Of a stretch of DNA of 64,000 bases, positions 45,501-54,337 are shown in pieces (position 1 is the first letter of the stretch; each line of letters begins with the position of its first letter). A program made the translations under genes and the position numbers. The notes under the pieces were generated by a model. The model was not told the DNA's origin. It did not search any database and saw nothing but the letters and a program-made list of their open reading frames with translations. The stretch is from Tsukamurella pseudospumae (lineage in GTDB: Bacteria > Actinomycetota > Actinomycetes > Mycobacteriales > Mycobacteriaceae), in the NCBI RefSeq assembly GCF_001575205.1, contig NZ_LSRE01000002.1:62001-126000 (forward strand). Direction: 5' to 3'.

Positions 45501-47090
45501 TCCGGCTACGTGTTCGGCGGCTGGGGCAACGGCTGGAACACCGACTGCTCCGGCGCCACCGCGTCGGTCGCGAACATGGCGACCGGGAAGGCATCCGGCC
45601 CCGGGCAGGGCCAGCGGACCGCGACCGGTGGGATGGGCGCGTTCCTCGCCGCGCGCGGCTTCCAGGCCGGGCGCGGTCCGGCGGGCTCGCTCCGTATCGG
45701 CTGGGACGCGCAGCATTCCGCCGGCACCCTGCCTGACGGCACGAACTTCGAGCACACCGGGCCGCAGGGCGCGCCGGGCAAGTTCGGCGCTGGCGCGCAG
45801 GGGGCGGGCTCCCTGGCGAACGAGATGTGGCTGCCGATGGGTGGCGACCCGTCGGGCGCAGCGGGGCCGGTCGTCGGATCCGGGGCCAACAACACGGCCA
45901 CGGGCGGCGGGTCCGGCGGCGGGTCCTCCAGCGTGGCGTCGTCGTCGAGCAGCGGCAGTAGCGGCGGCGCGAAGCGCACTGCGCAGCAGGAGCTCGCGCG
46001 GATCCCGCTCGCGGCGCTCGAGAGCGCGTTCGGCATCAAGATCCCGGAGTGGCTGGATCCGACGATCCAGCAGCAGACCTCGCAGGCGACGACGGCGAAC
46101 ACGGCGGCGGTCACCGCGAACACGCAGGCGATCGCGCAGCAGACGACGGCCGCCACCACCAGCACGGCCCAGGCCACCACGGGCGCCGCGACGGTGCCGC
46201 TTACCCAGAACCCGGATGGCACGTGGACGTCGTCGAACCCTGAGTGGGCGAAGCTGATCAAGCGCGAGTCCGGCGGCAAGGCCGACATCGTCCAGGGCAT
46301 CCAGGACGCCAACTCCGGCGGCAATGAGGCCTCGGGCCTGTTCCAGATCGCCAAGGGCACGTGGGCGGGCAACGGCGGCACCTCGTTCGCTGCTACCGCC
46401 GGGCAGGCGACGCCGCAGCAGCAGGCGCAGGTCGCGGCGACGATCTTCGGGAAGTCCGGCGGCTCCCCGTGGGGATCCGGCGCCGGACAGTCCGGCCGGG
46501 AGAACGAGGCCGCGCTGCGAGCCGGGATCACCAGCGGTGGTGCCGCGCCGAGCTCGCTCCCGTTCCCGCAGACACCGACGGTCACGCCGACGACCGCCGG
46601 CCCGGGGATGCCGCTGCCGGTCACGCAGTCCACGGGCCCGGTCGCCACGCCGACGCTGAACCGCACCGGCGAGCAGACCGGCCCCGAGCTGGTCACCGGC
46701 GACACCGGCACGAGCAACAACACCGGCGGCGACCTGGTCACGTCGGGCATCGGCTGGGCGGGCGACGCCACCAAGGAGATCGTCGGCCAGTTCCTCGCGC
46801 CGTTCGGCCTCGACGGCCTGTTCGGCAAGGGCGTGGACATCGCGACCAACGGAGCGAAGGGCGCCGCGGCGCAAGCCCAGAAGGCTGCACAGGCCGGCGT
46901 CCAGGCAGCGAGCGCTGCGGGCGCCGCCACCGGCAACCCGGCCCTCGTCGCCGCAGGCGCCGCGGGCAGCGGCGCGACCGCCGTCTTCAACCAGCAGTTC
47001 AACACCACCGACCCGAAGGCCCAGACCCAGCAGATGGTCCGCGCTGTCGGCGGCCAGTCGCTGGTCACGAACACCCTGAGGAGCCCGTAA
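42501..47090 (+). CDS. Tape measure protein with two cell-wall-hydrolase-like domains
   Basis: 1529 aa. N-terminal coiled coil (EKAEQAVAKHLDKIEAAFDR), several hydrophobic Gly/Ala segments, repeated W-rich units (TWLWQNVIQPVWEGIKSAIG and WHSVIEPVWNGIRGAIEAVV) near residues 700-850. Near residue 1010 a Cys-peptidase-like motif GYVFGGWGNGWNTDCSGATA, with downstream HSAGTLPDGTNFEHTGPQG. Near residue 1250 a transglycosylase-like motif KLIKRESGGKADIVQGIQDA, ASGLFQIAKGTW. The protein sets tail length and its C-terminal hydrolases could open the wall at infection. Confidence 0.85.
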   Translation: MTAPGGTFAEANVKATLTWDDIERLMTPKVEAAMKKAEQAVAKHLDKIEAAFDRSAGRMADAFAKGMNAAARTVDRELAGIERRLRTSRMSVTIDAKVDSAAVERQLASQNLSGAGAAHGRQYAAGLVGALSAGFGVISKLFAGGLGGAQSNFARIALQTKIAAFAAGQLAKKILLVGGVLGGLGAGALGKLAVGLKLASRFAGQLARDLTRVIALVTVLQAVGRGLSMLANFGKIAAIGTIGFSALLGVATGITNLISGPMLQAITAIGAAMGVAAGAAAGILGPALVALKVGFAGLSDGAKKFNEQFKEMDDALAERIGNMMAPLLTAWHDASSQMKLAFASALKPAFASMGGLVNQFRPQLVGLSTTLGEVGNEVAKSLSGPAAKQGFADMLDASNTFFSAFKGESGLGGLTAGLVSFAGTAAKTFAGVGDGINNALLSAGEWLRNISPDQMRAAFDQLRQVLDNIGSVVGPVLSGLRQLGAISAPALAPGFKAVGDAISQATPGVLTMARELMPALGQALQNLAPILPGIVNAFTPWASVVAVLAPHIATLLSHLGPLAPLILGIALAAKTITSAMVAYNAIMAIASVGQGVFAAATGASSASLAGNTIALAAHKVATVAGTIATNAASIAMRAFGVALRFATGPIGLIITAVALVGAAIWAFFTKTETGRKLWATIWTGIKTAVSAVVEWFTGTAVPWLKSAWDNIAAGATWLWQNVIQPVWEGIKSAIGVAITIIKGYISGWIAVFKVVGSILTWLWQNVVVPVWDGIKAAIGLAIDFISAEIEGFKAIWAALEPVFTWLWHSVIEPVWNGIRGAIEAVVGWIMNTAVPWLQQAWKDFTTGISIIVTKAQEVWDGVKDKFTQMVDFVKGLPDKIKAAAAGMWDGLKSGLATTLNWAIDKLNSFVGVLNKVPGVNIAAIPHVGFAAGGWTGPGSKYQAAGIVHADEFVLSKAARGSIEGKFPGLLDFMNANGTLPGYDVGGLVGGLRSAVSGIVNSGYVFGGWGNGWNTDCSGATASVANMATGKASGPGQGQRTATGGMGAFLAARGFQAGRGPAGSLRIGWDAQHSAGTLPDGTNFEHTGPQGAPGKFGAGAQGAGSLANEMWLPMGGDPSGAAGPVVGSGANNTATGGGSGGGSSSVASSSSSGSSGGAKRTAQQELARIPLAALESAFGIKIPEWLDPTIQQQTSQATTANTAAVTANTQAIAQQTTAATTSTAQATTGAATVPLTQNPDGTWTSSNPEWAKLIKRESGGKADIVQGIQDANSGGNEASGLFQIAKGTWAGNGGTSFAATAGQATPQQQAQVAATIFGKSGGSPWGSGAGQSGRENEAALRAGITSGGAAPSSLPFPQTPTVTPTTAGPGMPLPVTQSTGPVATPTLNRTGEQTGPELVTGDTGTSNNTGGDLVTSGIGWAGDATKEIVGQFLAPFGLDGLFGKGVDIATNGAKGAAAQAQKAAQAGVQAASAAGAATGNPALVAAGAAGSGATAVFNQQFNTTDPKAQTQQMVRAVGGQSLVTNTLRSP

Positions 47091-48055
47091 TGGCCCAGAA
47101 GACGCTGTGCCTGAAGAACCGGTATCGGAAGTACCAGCTGATCAAGCGGGACGCCTCCGGCAACGACCTCATCGTCCTGGACGTCCTCGACGCATCGAAC
47201 TTCGAGCGCCGCGGCATCCACCTCCTCGACGGACTCGGAGGCCTGTACTACCTGCCGAAGACGCAGCCGATCGAGAAGAGCGCGTACGGCGAGGGCGCGA
47301 AGCCCTCGGACAACCCGCGCGTGAACGAGCGGTCCGCGCAGCTGCGGTTCGGCACCGTCGGGAAGGACCCCGCGGACTGGGTGTGGATGGAGACCCTGCT
47401 GTGGCGCGTCCTGAAGGTCGGCAAGGACGCGGTGCTCCGGATCTACGACATCGACGGCTACAGCTGGCGTGAGCTGACGATCCGCCTTCTCGAGTCCCCG
47501 GTGGACCAGACGAAGCTGCAGCTCGGCATCCACAACACGGCGAAGCACACCGTCGACTACTTCGCCGGGGACCCGTACTGGTACGGGCCGCTGGACAGCG
47601 TGACCTTGAAGCGCTCGGACATGGTGCTGCAGCCCGACGGCGTGACCTACCGGGGCACCGTCGACGTGTGGAACCCGACGGACTCCCTCGGCTGGCTGGA
47701 GTGGGCCAACGGACAGGAGACCGCGCCGTTCACGTGGAAGATCCCGGACGCCGTGAACCCCGATCTGACGCCGGGCCGGCTCGTCCCGCTCACCCCGAAC
47801 GGGCCGCTGCAGCCAGGCCAGGAGTTCCTCGTGCAGACCTACCCGACGAAGCCGCGAGTGCTGTGCCGTGACGACTCTCTCGCGGGGTGGGCGAACTTGC
47901 GCGGCATGGAGTTCGACAACCCGCTCCCGCCGGAATTGAACACGCCGGTGTCCCTGCCGGTGGAGCTCGTCGGCGGCTCTGCGACGTCGCAGATCACGTG
48001 TTACATGCCGCGCCGGTGGGAACGGTTCGTCGGCGGCGAGAGCGAGGACCTGTGA
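47090..48055 (+). CDS. Distal-tail-like minor tail protein
   Basis: 321 aa, ATG overlapping the tape measure stop (TAATG). DLIVLDVLDASNFERRGIHL, YLPKTQPIEKSAYGEGAKPS, GYSWRELTIRLLESPVDQTK and YFAGDPYWYGPLDSVTLKRS. It has the beta-sandwich style of the first minor tail protein after the tape measure in actinophages (Dit-like). Confidence 0.7.
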   Translation: MAQKTLCLKNRYRKYQLIKRDASGNDLIVLDVLDASNFERRGIHLLDGLGGLYYLPKTQPIEKSAYGEGAKPSDNPRVNERSAQLRFGTVGKDPADWVWMETLLWRVLKVGKDAVLRIYDIDGYSWRELTIRLLESPVDQTKLQLGIHNTAKHTVDYFAGDPYWYGPLDSVTLKRSDMVLQPDGVTYRGTVDVWNPTDSLGWLEWANGQETAPFTWKIPDAVNPDLTPGRLVPLTPNGPLQPGQEFLVQTYPTKPRVLCRDDSLAGWANLRGMEFDNPLPPELNTPVSLPVELVGGSATSQITCYMPRRWERFVGGESEDL

Positions 48056-49686
48056 CCGCACCAGCGCTGCTCGAACCGGACCAGGTTCGCGCCTCCCTGC
48101 TCACGGTCTGCGCGGACATGGTCCGGCAGGCCCACGCCCCCCGGAAGATCTGGATCTACGACAAGAACTGGACCGAGCGCACCCGCATCTTCGGCGAGAT
48201 CAGTGGCAAGTTCGTCCACAAGCTCAACGACTCCGGTGAGGGCGAGCTCGAGCTGTTCGGCGATCACCCGATCCGTGACTGGGTGGTCGACGAGCTCGGC
48301 GAGGACGAGGACCTGCACATCGTCGTCGAGACCGCTGGCGTTCGCTGGTCGGGCAAGTGCACCACGATCACCGAGGAGGACCGCGACAACGGCTTCTCCT
48401 ACCTGAAGCTGCAGTTCATCTCGGAGTTCGAGCACGTCAAGAAGATTGTGACGTACTGCAATCCGTTCCTCCCCGCGGAGGTCCAGTGGCCGAAGATCTG
48501 GGCCACGGCAGGCCCGGCGGCCAGCACCAGCCTCATCGCGATCTTCCTGAACCTACTGCGGCGGTTCGCGCTGCCGTGGACGTTCTCCGACAACATCCTC
48601 GACCCGGGGTCGTGGGTGGCGAACCTGAACCCGGAGAACTGGCCGATCATCATCAAGCCGATCGACGTCCTGCAGGACACGTCGATGTGGGCGGTGATGG
48701 CGACCCGGTTCGGCCTGCTCTACGACATGATCCTGCCGACGCTCAAAGACGCTGGCCTGCAGCTGAAGGCGGAGCGGTGGCTGCCAGGCGACCCGCAGCC
48801 CGCCGAAGACTGGTACACGCTCGAAAAGCCCACCTTGGTGCTGTCGATCGAGAACAAGTCGGGGTACCGCGGCCTGACCGGCACCGTCCTCGATGGCTTG
48901 GCGTACCTGGTGCTGCAGATCACCGAGGACTTCATCAACGAGACCGCCCAGGAGATCCAGGGCGTCCCGAACCCGTCCGAGTACTCGCGGCCAGGCTGGA
49001 AGGGCTCGCTGAAGGACTTCCCGTGGGTGAATTTCCGCAACATCAAGCGGACGCACGGCATCTCGGGGGTGAAGTCGAAGGCGACGACCATCCACAAGGC
49101 GTCCGCGTCGGCGGTGGTCACGGGCGGGAAGTCGCCTCAGTGGGTGAACTCTGGGCTGAAGCTCCTGCTCAACGCGACGCTGGGGTATCTCGGGCAGGTC
49201 ATCGGCAACCCGAACATCTTCGTCGACATCGTGTACCCGCAGGTCGAGGACGTGATACTTGCGTTCGACCGCATCCCGAACCCGTTCCGGCAGACCAGGA
49301 TGGGCCTGAACGGGCCGCCGTTCGGGGAGGTGTGGGAGGCGTCCGGCGGCACCGGCTTCTCCCTCAGTGCGTTGCAGAGCGTGCGCACCGGGTTCTGGAA
49401 GTCCCGGGCGTACACGTCCACGAAGGTGGAGGTCGAGAACGGCGCCCCGTACCTCATCGGCCAGCACTTCGGGCTCGGCGACCGCGTCGCCACCGAGGTC
49501 GGCCGCTCCGGCTGGTACTACGTCGACCAGGTGTACACCGTCGAGGACTCCTGGTCCCGCACACAGGATCCGATCTTCCAGGTCTCCATCGGCAACGACC
49601 ACCTCGAGGACACGCCGGGTGCGCTGCTCGCCCGTCAGGTCGCGAACATCCGGTCCGTCGTCCAAGCGCTGGGGGTGTCGTCATGA
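48052..49686 (+). CDS. Minor tail protein, ReqiPepy6 Gp37-like / baseplate hub
   Basis: 544 aa, GTG overlapping the previous stop. APRKIWIYDKNWTERTRIFG, GELELFGDHPIRDWVVDELG, TEEDRDNGFSYLKLQF and VSIGNDHLEDTPGALLARQV are hallmarks of Gp37-like virion proteins, usual neighbours of Dit. It probably forms the tail-tip hub. Confidence 0.75.
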   Translation: MTAPALLEPDQVRASLLTVCADMVRQAHAPRKIWIYDKNWTERTRIFGEISGKFVHKLNDSGEGELELFGDHPIRDWVVDELGEDEDLHIVVETAGVRWSGKCTTITEEDRDNGFSYLKLQFISEFEHVKKIVTYCNPFLPAEVQWPKIWATAGPAASTSLIAIFLNLLRRFALPWTFSDNILDPGSWVANLNPENWPIIIKPIDVLQDTSMWAVMATRFGLLYDMILPTLKDAGLQLKAERWLPGDPQPAEDWYTLEKPTLVLSIENKSGYRGLTGTVLDGLAYLVLQITEDFINETAQEIQGVPNPSEYSRPGWKGSLKDFPWVNFRNIKRTHGISGVKSKATTIHKASASAVVTGGKSPQWVNSGLKLLLNATLGYLGQVIGNPNIFVDIVYPQVEDVILAFDRIPNPFRQTRMGLNGPPFGEVWEASGGTGFSLSALQSVRTGFWKSRAYTSTKVEVENGAPYLIGQHFGLGDRVATEVGRSGWYYVDQVYTVEDSWSRTQDPIFQVSIGNDHLEDTPGALLARQVANIRSVVQALGVSS

Positions 49687-49734
49687 CCAGAAAAACGCGG
49701 GTCTAGTCCGAGTAGTTCAACGATAGGAGGCGTC

Positions 49735-50433
49735 GTGGCGCGACGCAGGAACAAGGAAAAGAACAAGCTGAACAAGGGGATTCACCGCAACGCGGACGGC
49801 GTCGTCGTCGCCCGCGAGACCCGGCATCCGCTCGCGCACTACTTCCGCTCGGTGCCGATGGGCGAGGGCCTGCCGGACATGTCCATGACCGAGCACACCG
49901 CGCAGGTCCTCGCGATGCACGTCTTCGACAACCTTGACTGCTCGGCGCCGCGGCAGCCGCGGTACAAGGCGATCCCCCCGGAGCACGGGCCCGACGTGTG
50001 GGACAACCCGCCGCGGTGGGTGCCGATCAAGGACGAGGCGGAGGAGTCCCGCGTCGGCCGTGACCCCGTGGAGGACCCGGACTTCGACGCCTCCCGTGTC
50101 CCTGCGCTCGACGAGCTGACCGACGACGAGCTTGACGTCCTCGAGTCGCGGCTCCTCGCGCGCCGCAACCAGCTGGTGCAGGAGGAGAACCTCGACGGCG
50201 CGGGGTTCGACGCGGATCCTGCGGCCGGCGCGCCGGAGGGCTTCGACTTGTCGAAGGAGCCGGAGTGGGTGCAGCGCGCTGCGGGCCGGATGGCGGCTAC
50301 GGAGGGCAAGATCCGCGCGCAGCAGGCGCAGGCCGCCCGCGACCGTGTCGAGGCGGCGAAGAAGCGTGCCGACGACGTGCGGAACGGCGTGTTCGACGCC
50401 ACCGGTGAGGACGAGGGCGGTGATGCCCCGTGA
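49735..50433 (+). CDS. Minor tail protein (232 aa)
   Basis: GTG with AGGAGG 7 nt upstream. Very basic start (ARRRNKEKNKLNKGIHRNAD), a charged middle, and a helical end (EGKIRAQQAQAARDRVEAAK). Coupled to 50430. Role inferred from position. The preceding 48-bp gap contains tctagtcc. Confidence 0.6.
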   Translation: MARRRNKEKNKLNKGIHRNADGVVVARETRHPLAHYFRSVPMGEGLPDMSMTEHTAQVLAMHVFDNLDCSAPRQPRYKAIPPEHGPDVWDNPPRWVPIKDEAEESRVGRDPVEDPDFDASRVPALDELTDDELDVLESRLLARRNQLVQEENLDGAGFDADPAAGAPEGFDLSKEPEWVQRAAGRMAATEGKIRAQQAQAARDRVEAAKKRADDVRNGVFDATGEDEGGDAP

Positions 50434-52139
50434 CGTCCCCCGACGGTGCCGCCCCGCCGGGCACATTCCCGGCGCAGCTGCTCAACACCCTGCAGGACAT
50501 CCAGGCCTGCGGCGTCGGCAAGGAGGGGAAGCTCCTCATCCAGGCCCTTGCCGCGTTCGGCGACGGCATCACTCGCGAGTTCTATCACGGGTTCACCAAC
50601 GTGGTGGACGCCGTGCAGGCCGGGTTCGACGCGCTCGGCGAGGCCCTGTCGGGGGAGCCGGGCATGGGTGGGATCCTCGGGTTCGCTAGCGACATCCAGG
50701 GCACGCTGCTCGGCGCGATCGAGCTGTCCGAGGTGCTGCTCGGCGACGTCACGGAGATCCTCAAGCAGCTCGCGCTGGGGCTCGGCTGCAACGACGTCAC
50801 GGGGCCGATCGCGGAGAACATCGGGCAGGCGCTCCGCGATGCGCTGAACAAGCTGACCGCCGTCATGCGGATGCTGTTCACGCTGATCGAGGTGATCGTC
50901 GGGATCCCCGGCGCGACCATGGAAGACCTCGCGGCGTTCCTGTCGGGGAAGTGGGACGCGATCGGCGCCGTGTCGGCGCTCGCGGGCCGGATCCGCGACA
51001 TGATCTTAGAGGCGTTCGGGTTCACTCCGACCGGGGATGACGCGGCGGACCTGCTGGGTGCGCTCACGTCGATCCCGCAGCAGGCGGTCGCCGGGCTGCA
51101 GGGCGCGCTGTCGTCGATCAACACGTACATCCAGGACCTGGTGAACGCGATCCTCCGCGCGATCCGCGGTATCCCGGTGGTGGGCGGCACCCTCGCCGAC
51201 ATCATCGCCGAGATCGGCGGGCTGCAACAGAAGGCGGTGGACGCGGAGTCCTCTGCGACCGCTGCTCACTCCACCGCGGCCGCCGTCGCGTCGTCTGCGC
51301 TCACCACCACCGTGGTGAATCCCAATGAGACGATCACCCGCACGGTGTACGGCCCGGGCACCACCACCTGGAACCGGCCCACCGCGTCGTCCGGCAAGAA
51401 GATCACCAAGTTCGGTATCCACGTCATCGGCGCGGGACAGGGCGGCGGCAAGGCCGAGAAGGGTAACGGCCAGGGCGCCGCGGACGGCATCGACGGCGGC
51501 GCCTACTACCTCGAGGTGCTCCCAGCAGACATGCCCGCGAGTCTGTCGGTCGTCGTTGCGAACGGCGGCGCGGGCGCCACGTCGACCGGCCCTGGGGCCA
51601 TGCCGAGCGCAACGCGCGTCATGAACGGCGCCAGCGTGTTCGCCGAGGCGACGATGGGCGCCGCCTTCGCGAAGCTCGCCGGAGCCGTGCCGGTGCGCCT
51701 GGAGACCAAGCCCGGCCGCGGCGGCCGCGGCGGCGACGCGCTGCTCAAGGACGTCAGCACCGATAGCAACGGAGCGGTGACCGGCAAGTCGTACAGCCGC
51801 GGCGACGGCGAGGACGGCGAATCGTGCGCGGGCGGCGTCGGCGGCGCGGGCGGGCGTTCGTCGGGCGGCTGGCTCGGCGGCTCGACCACGAACGCGGCGG
51901 CGGGCCCGGCCGCGCGCACCGATCCGGTGTACCGCTTCGGCGCTCCCGGCGGTGGCGGCGGGTACGCCGGCGCGAACTCCGCGACGACGTCCGGCGCAGG
52001 CGCCGCGGGAGGCAACCCGGGCGGTGGTGGAGGTGGCGGCGGCGGATCGCCCTACACCGGCTTCGGAGGTGGAACCGGGAACGGCGGAGCTGGCGGCCCG
52101 GGCGAGATCACCTTCTACGTCTTCGAGGAACCGCTGTGA
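50430..52139 (+). CDS. Glycine-rich minor tail protein
   Basis: 569 aa. Residues about 1-270 are amphipathic helices, then TRTVYGPGTTTWNRPTASSG opens a Gly-rich C-terminal domain (about 300-565, runs of GGGG, ending GPGEITFYVFEEPL), the usual architecture of actinophage tip proteins with a poly-Gly receptor-binding domain. Likely involved in adsorption. Confidence 0.7.
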   Translation: MTSPDGAAPPGTFPAQLLNTLQDIQACGVGKEGKLLIQALAAFGDGITREFYHGFTNVVDAVQAGFDALGEALSGEPGMGGILGFASDIQGTLLGAIELSEVLLGDVTEILKQLALGLGCNDVTGPIAENIGQALRDALNKLTAVMRMLFTLIEVIVGIPGATMEDLAAFLSGKWDAIGAVSALAGRIRDMILEAFGFTPTGDDAADLLGALTSIPQQAVAGLQGALSSINTYIQDLVNAILRAIRGIPVVGGTLADIIAEIGGLQQKAVDAESSATAAHSTAAAVASSALTTTVVNPNETITRTVYGPGTTTWNRPTASSGKKITKFGIHVIGAGQGGGKAEKGNGQGAADGIDGGAYYLEVLPADMPASLSVVVANGGAGATSTGPGAMPSATRVMNGASVFAEATMGAAFAKLAGAVPVRLETKPGRGGRGGDALLKDVSTDSNGAVTGKSYSRGDGEDGESCAGGVGGAGGRSSGGWLGGSTTNAAAGPAARTDPVYRFGAPGGGGGYAGANSATTSGAGAAGGNPGGGGGGGGGSPYTGFGGGTGNGGAGGPGEITFYVFEEPL

Positions 52140-52167
52140 CCGATCAACCAACGACAGGAGATTCAGT

Positions 52168-52536
52168 ATGAGCAGTCCACTCGGCGGAGGAGCGACGCTC
52201 CTCACGCACCGGCCGGTCAAGGCGGTCATCGAGGTCTACCCGGGGCAGGACATGGAGTTCTTCCTGGAGGTCCCGGCGGGCGGTGAGCCGTGGCCGGCGG
52301 GCACGTCGGCGGAGTTGCGCTTCTACGCAACAGCAGCCGCGGACGCTGCGACGGTCGACACGGTCACGTTGGAGGTCGACGCAGCCGGGGCGTTCATCTA
52401 CGGCCGGATGGAGTCCGCGGACCTCGCGGCCCTCCCCACTGGTGCGGTCTTCGCGGTGTACGCGTCGTTGCCGACCGCGCCGACCACCGACTACCTGATC
52501 GTCACGGGTGTCACGAAGCCCGGGAAGCGGGGCTGA
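52168..52536 (+). CDS. LtfC/DUF7264-like minor tail protein (122 aa)
   Basis: MSSPLGGGATLLTHRPVKAV, VYPGQDMEFFLEVPAGGEPW, SAELRFYATAAADAATVDTV, a small beta domain as in DUF7264/LtfC-type proteins beside actinophage tail-tip genes. ACAGGAG lies 9 nt upstream of the ATG. Confidence 0.6.
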   Translation: MSSPLGGGATLLTHRPVKAVIEVYPGQDMEFFLEVPAGGEPWPAGTSAELRFYATAAADAATVDTVTLEVDAAGAFIYGRMESADLAALPTGAVFAVYASLPTAPTTDYLIVTGVTKPGKRG

Positions 52537-52537
52537 C

Positions 52538-52879
52538 ATGCCACCGGTGAACAACGCATCGCTGCAGGCGATGTTCGTGACCTTCAAGGGGCAGGGCGAC
52601 GTGCTCACCCTGCACACGGCCGACCCGGGCACGACCAAGGCCACGGCGCGCGTGGCCGGGAACACCGACCAGGTGACCACCTGGCCCGCGGGCTCCAACG
52701 GTTCCGGCACCGGCTCGACGGTGGCCTGCCCGGTCAACGCCGGGCAGACGGTCACCCACGTGTGCCTGTGGCACTCGTCCGGCCAGCACGTCGCGACGTA
52801 CGCGCTCCCGACCGCAGCGGTGTACTCGTTCGCGGGCGTGCTGAACGTGACGCCGACGCTCACCGTCCTCGCGGGGTAG
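52538..52879 (+). CDS. Minor tail protein, beta-rich (113 aa)
   Basis: MPPVNNASLQAMFVTFKGQG, LHTADPGTTKATARVAGNTD and VTHVCLWHSSGQHVATYALP recall the short beta-sandwich tail-fiber modules of phages. One nt after the previous stop. Confidence 0.55.
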   Translation: MPPVNNASLQAMFVTFKGQGDVLTLHTADPGTTKATARVAGNTDQVTTWPAGSNGSGTGSTVACPVNAGQTVTHVCLWHSSGQHVATYALPTAAVYSFAGVLNVTPTLTVLAG

Positions 52880-52883
52880 TCCG

Positions 52884-54107
52884 ATGGGGTGCACGCGGAT
52901 CACGGTGCCGTGCCCGGCGCCGCGGCCACAGCGGGTCGTCGTCGGGTGCCCGGGACCCCGGATCACGGTGCCGCGCCCGGCGCCGCCTCGGCCCGCTGTG
53001 GCCCGACCGCGCCCAGCCAGCCTGCCGGCGGACCTGCCCGAGCCAGCGCGGCTCGCGGCGCGCCCCGGCGCGGCACGCCTCATCGTGGCGGCCCCGCGCG
53101 CCGCGCACACGGTCCGCGTGATCGTGCCCCGGCTGGCACCGCCCCGGCTCACGGCACGCCGGCCGCGCGCCGCCGTGGCCGTGCCGGTCCCGGCGGTGCG
53201 CGTCGCCGTCGCGGTGCCGCGCGCGCCGTCCGCGTCCGTCGGCCGGCCCGCGGTGTGGGTGACGGTGGCACGCCCGCGCGTCGCGGTCGAGGTGTGCGCG
53301 CCGCCGATCTGGTGGCGGATCCTCGCGGAGTACGCCGCCACAGCGTCGTTCGGCGCCGACCTCACCGCGGCCATGAGCGTCGCGACCGAGCTCTCCGCGG
53401 CCGGGAGGCTCACCGCCGAGGTGGAGCAGAGCATGACGCACGCCGCCACGCTGGCCGCGGCGGGGAAGCTGACCGCGGCGCTGGCCCAGCACTACGTCGC
53501 CGCGCCCCTGATGGGCTGTATGGCAAAGTTCTCCGCCGCCGTTGCGCAGCGCTACAACTCGAGCATATCTGCGCGCGCGGCCGCTGCGATGACGGCGCAG
53601 GCCACCGAGGCCATGAACGCCGGGCAGACGGTGCCGATCGCGGCGACCATGAGCGTCGCCTGCTCGCAGCTCCTCAACGCCCCGGCCGCGATCGGGGCCC
53701 AGGCCGCGATGACCTGCGCCATCGCGTGGATGGACCGGTGGGAGGGTTCCCGCGGCGCGACGACCCTCAACCACGCCACGTGGACGGACCTGTGCAACTA
53801 CACCGCGAAGGGCGCCGGCACCGGGACGGTCACGTTCACCGTCGCGCACTCCTGGGGCTCGAACGGCCTGCACTGGGCCTCCGAGCAGCGCGGCATCCGC
53901 ATCCTCGTCAACGGCGTCCAGGTCGCCTCCCAGATGCAGACATACACCACGTCGTCGTGGTCGACGACGCTCACGCAGTCCGGTGTCGCGGTGCCCGCCG
54001 GCGCGACGGTGCAGATCCAGGGCTACGGCGAGACCACCGTCTACAGCGCCTGCCGCACCGTCACCGTCAGCAGCGCGTCCATGACCGTCCAGGGAGCGAC
54101 CCCATGA
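52884..54107 (+). CDS. Tail-fiber-like protein with Pro/Arg-rich stalk
   Basis: 407 aa. Residues about 1-125 are almost free of acidic residues and dominated by Pro, Arg, Ala and Val in short imperfect repeats (ITVPCPAPRP, ITVPRPAPPR). Residues about 140-270 have Ala-rich helical repeats (AGRLTAEVEQSM, AGKLTAALAQHY). Residues about 280-405 are a beta domain (GTVTFTVAHSWGSNGLHWAS, VTVSSASMTVQG). A fiber with stalk and head is plausible; the first part could in principle be a mis-read of another frame. Confidence 0.6.
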   Translation: MGCTRITVPCPAPRPQRVVVGCPGPRITVPRPAPPRPAVARPRPASLPADLPEPARLAARPGAARLIVAAPRAAHTVRVIVPRLAPPRLTARRPRAAVAVPVPAVRVAVAVPRAPSASVGRPAVWVTVARPRVAVEVCAPPIWWRILAEYAATASFGADLTAAMSVATELSAAGRLTAEVEQSMTHAATLAAAGKLTAALAQHYVAAPLMGCMAKFSAAVAQRYNSSISARAAAAMTAQATEAMNAGQTVPIAATMSVACSQLLNAPAAIGAQAAMTCAIAWMDRWEGSRGATTLNHATWTDLCNYTAKGAGTGTVTFTVAHSWGSNGLHWASEQRGIRILVNGVQVASQMQTYTTSSWSTTLTQSGVAVPAGATVQIQGYGETTVYSACRTVTVSSASMTVQGATP

Positions 54108-54256
54108 CCGAATACACCATCGCCGACATGCACGACGCGCACCTCCTGCTCGCAGGGCCGGACCACTGGCTGATCGTCGACCTCGTGCCCGACCAGCCGA
54201 TCCGTATGGAGCGATTCGACGACGAGGCAGCAGCGCGCGCCGCCTTCGGCAACTGA
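54104..54256 (+). CDS. Small protein at the end of the tail module (50 aa)
   Basis: ATG overlapping the fiber stop: MTEYTIADMHDAHLLLAGPD then RMERFDDEAAARAAFGN. Small alpha/beta. Function unknown. Confidence 0.5.
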   Translation: MTEYTIADMHDAHLLLAGPDHWLIVDLVPDQPIRMERFDDEAAARAAFGN

Positions 54257-54271
54257 ACTGCCGCGGCGCGA

Positions 54272-54310
54272 TACCCTTGGGGTGAACAAGCTGCTGGCGT
54301 TGGGCCGGGC
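54272..54310 (+). promoter_or_regulatory. Late leader element 6 (lysis cassette)
   Basis: TACCCT at 54272-54277, then ctgctggcgttgggccgggc at 54291-54310, 27 nt before GTG 54338. Confidence 0.7.
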
Positions 54311-54337
54311 ACCTTCTCACTCGATGAGGTGATCCCG

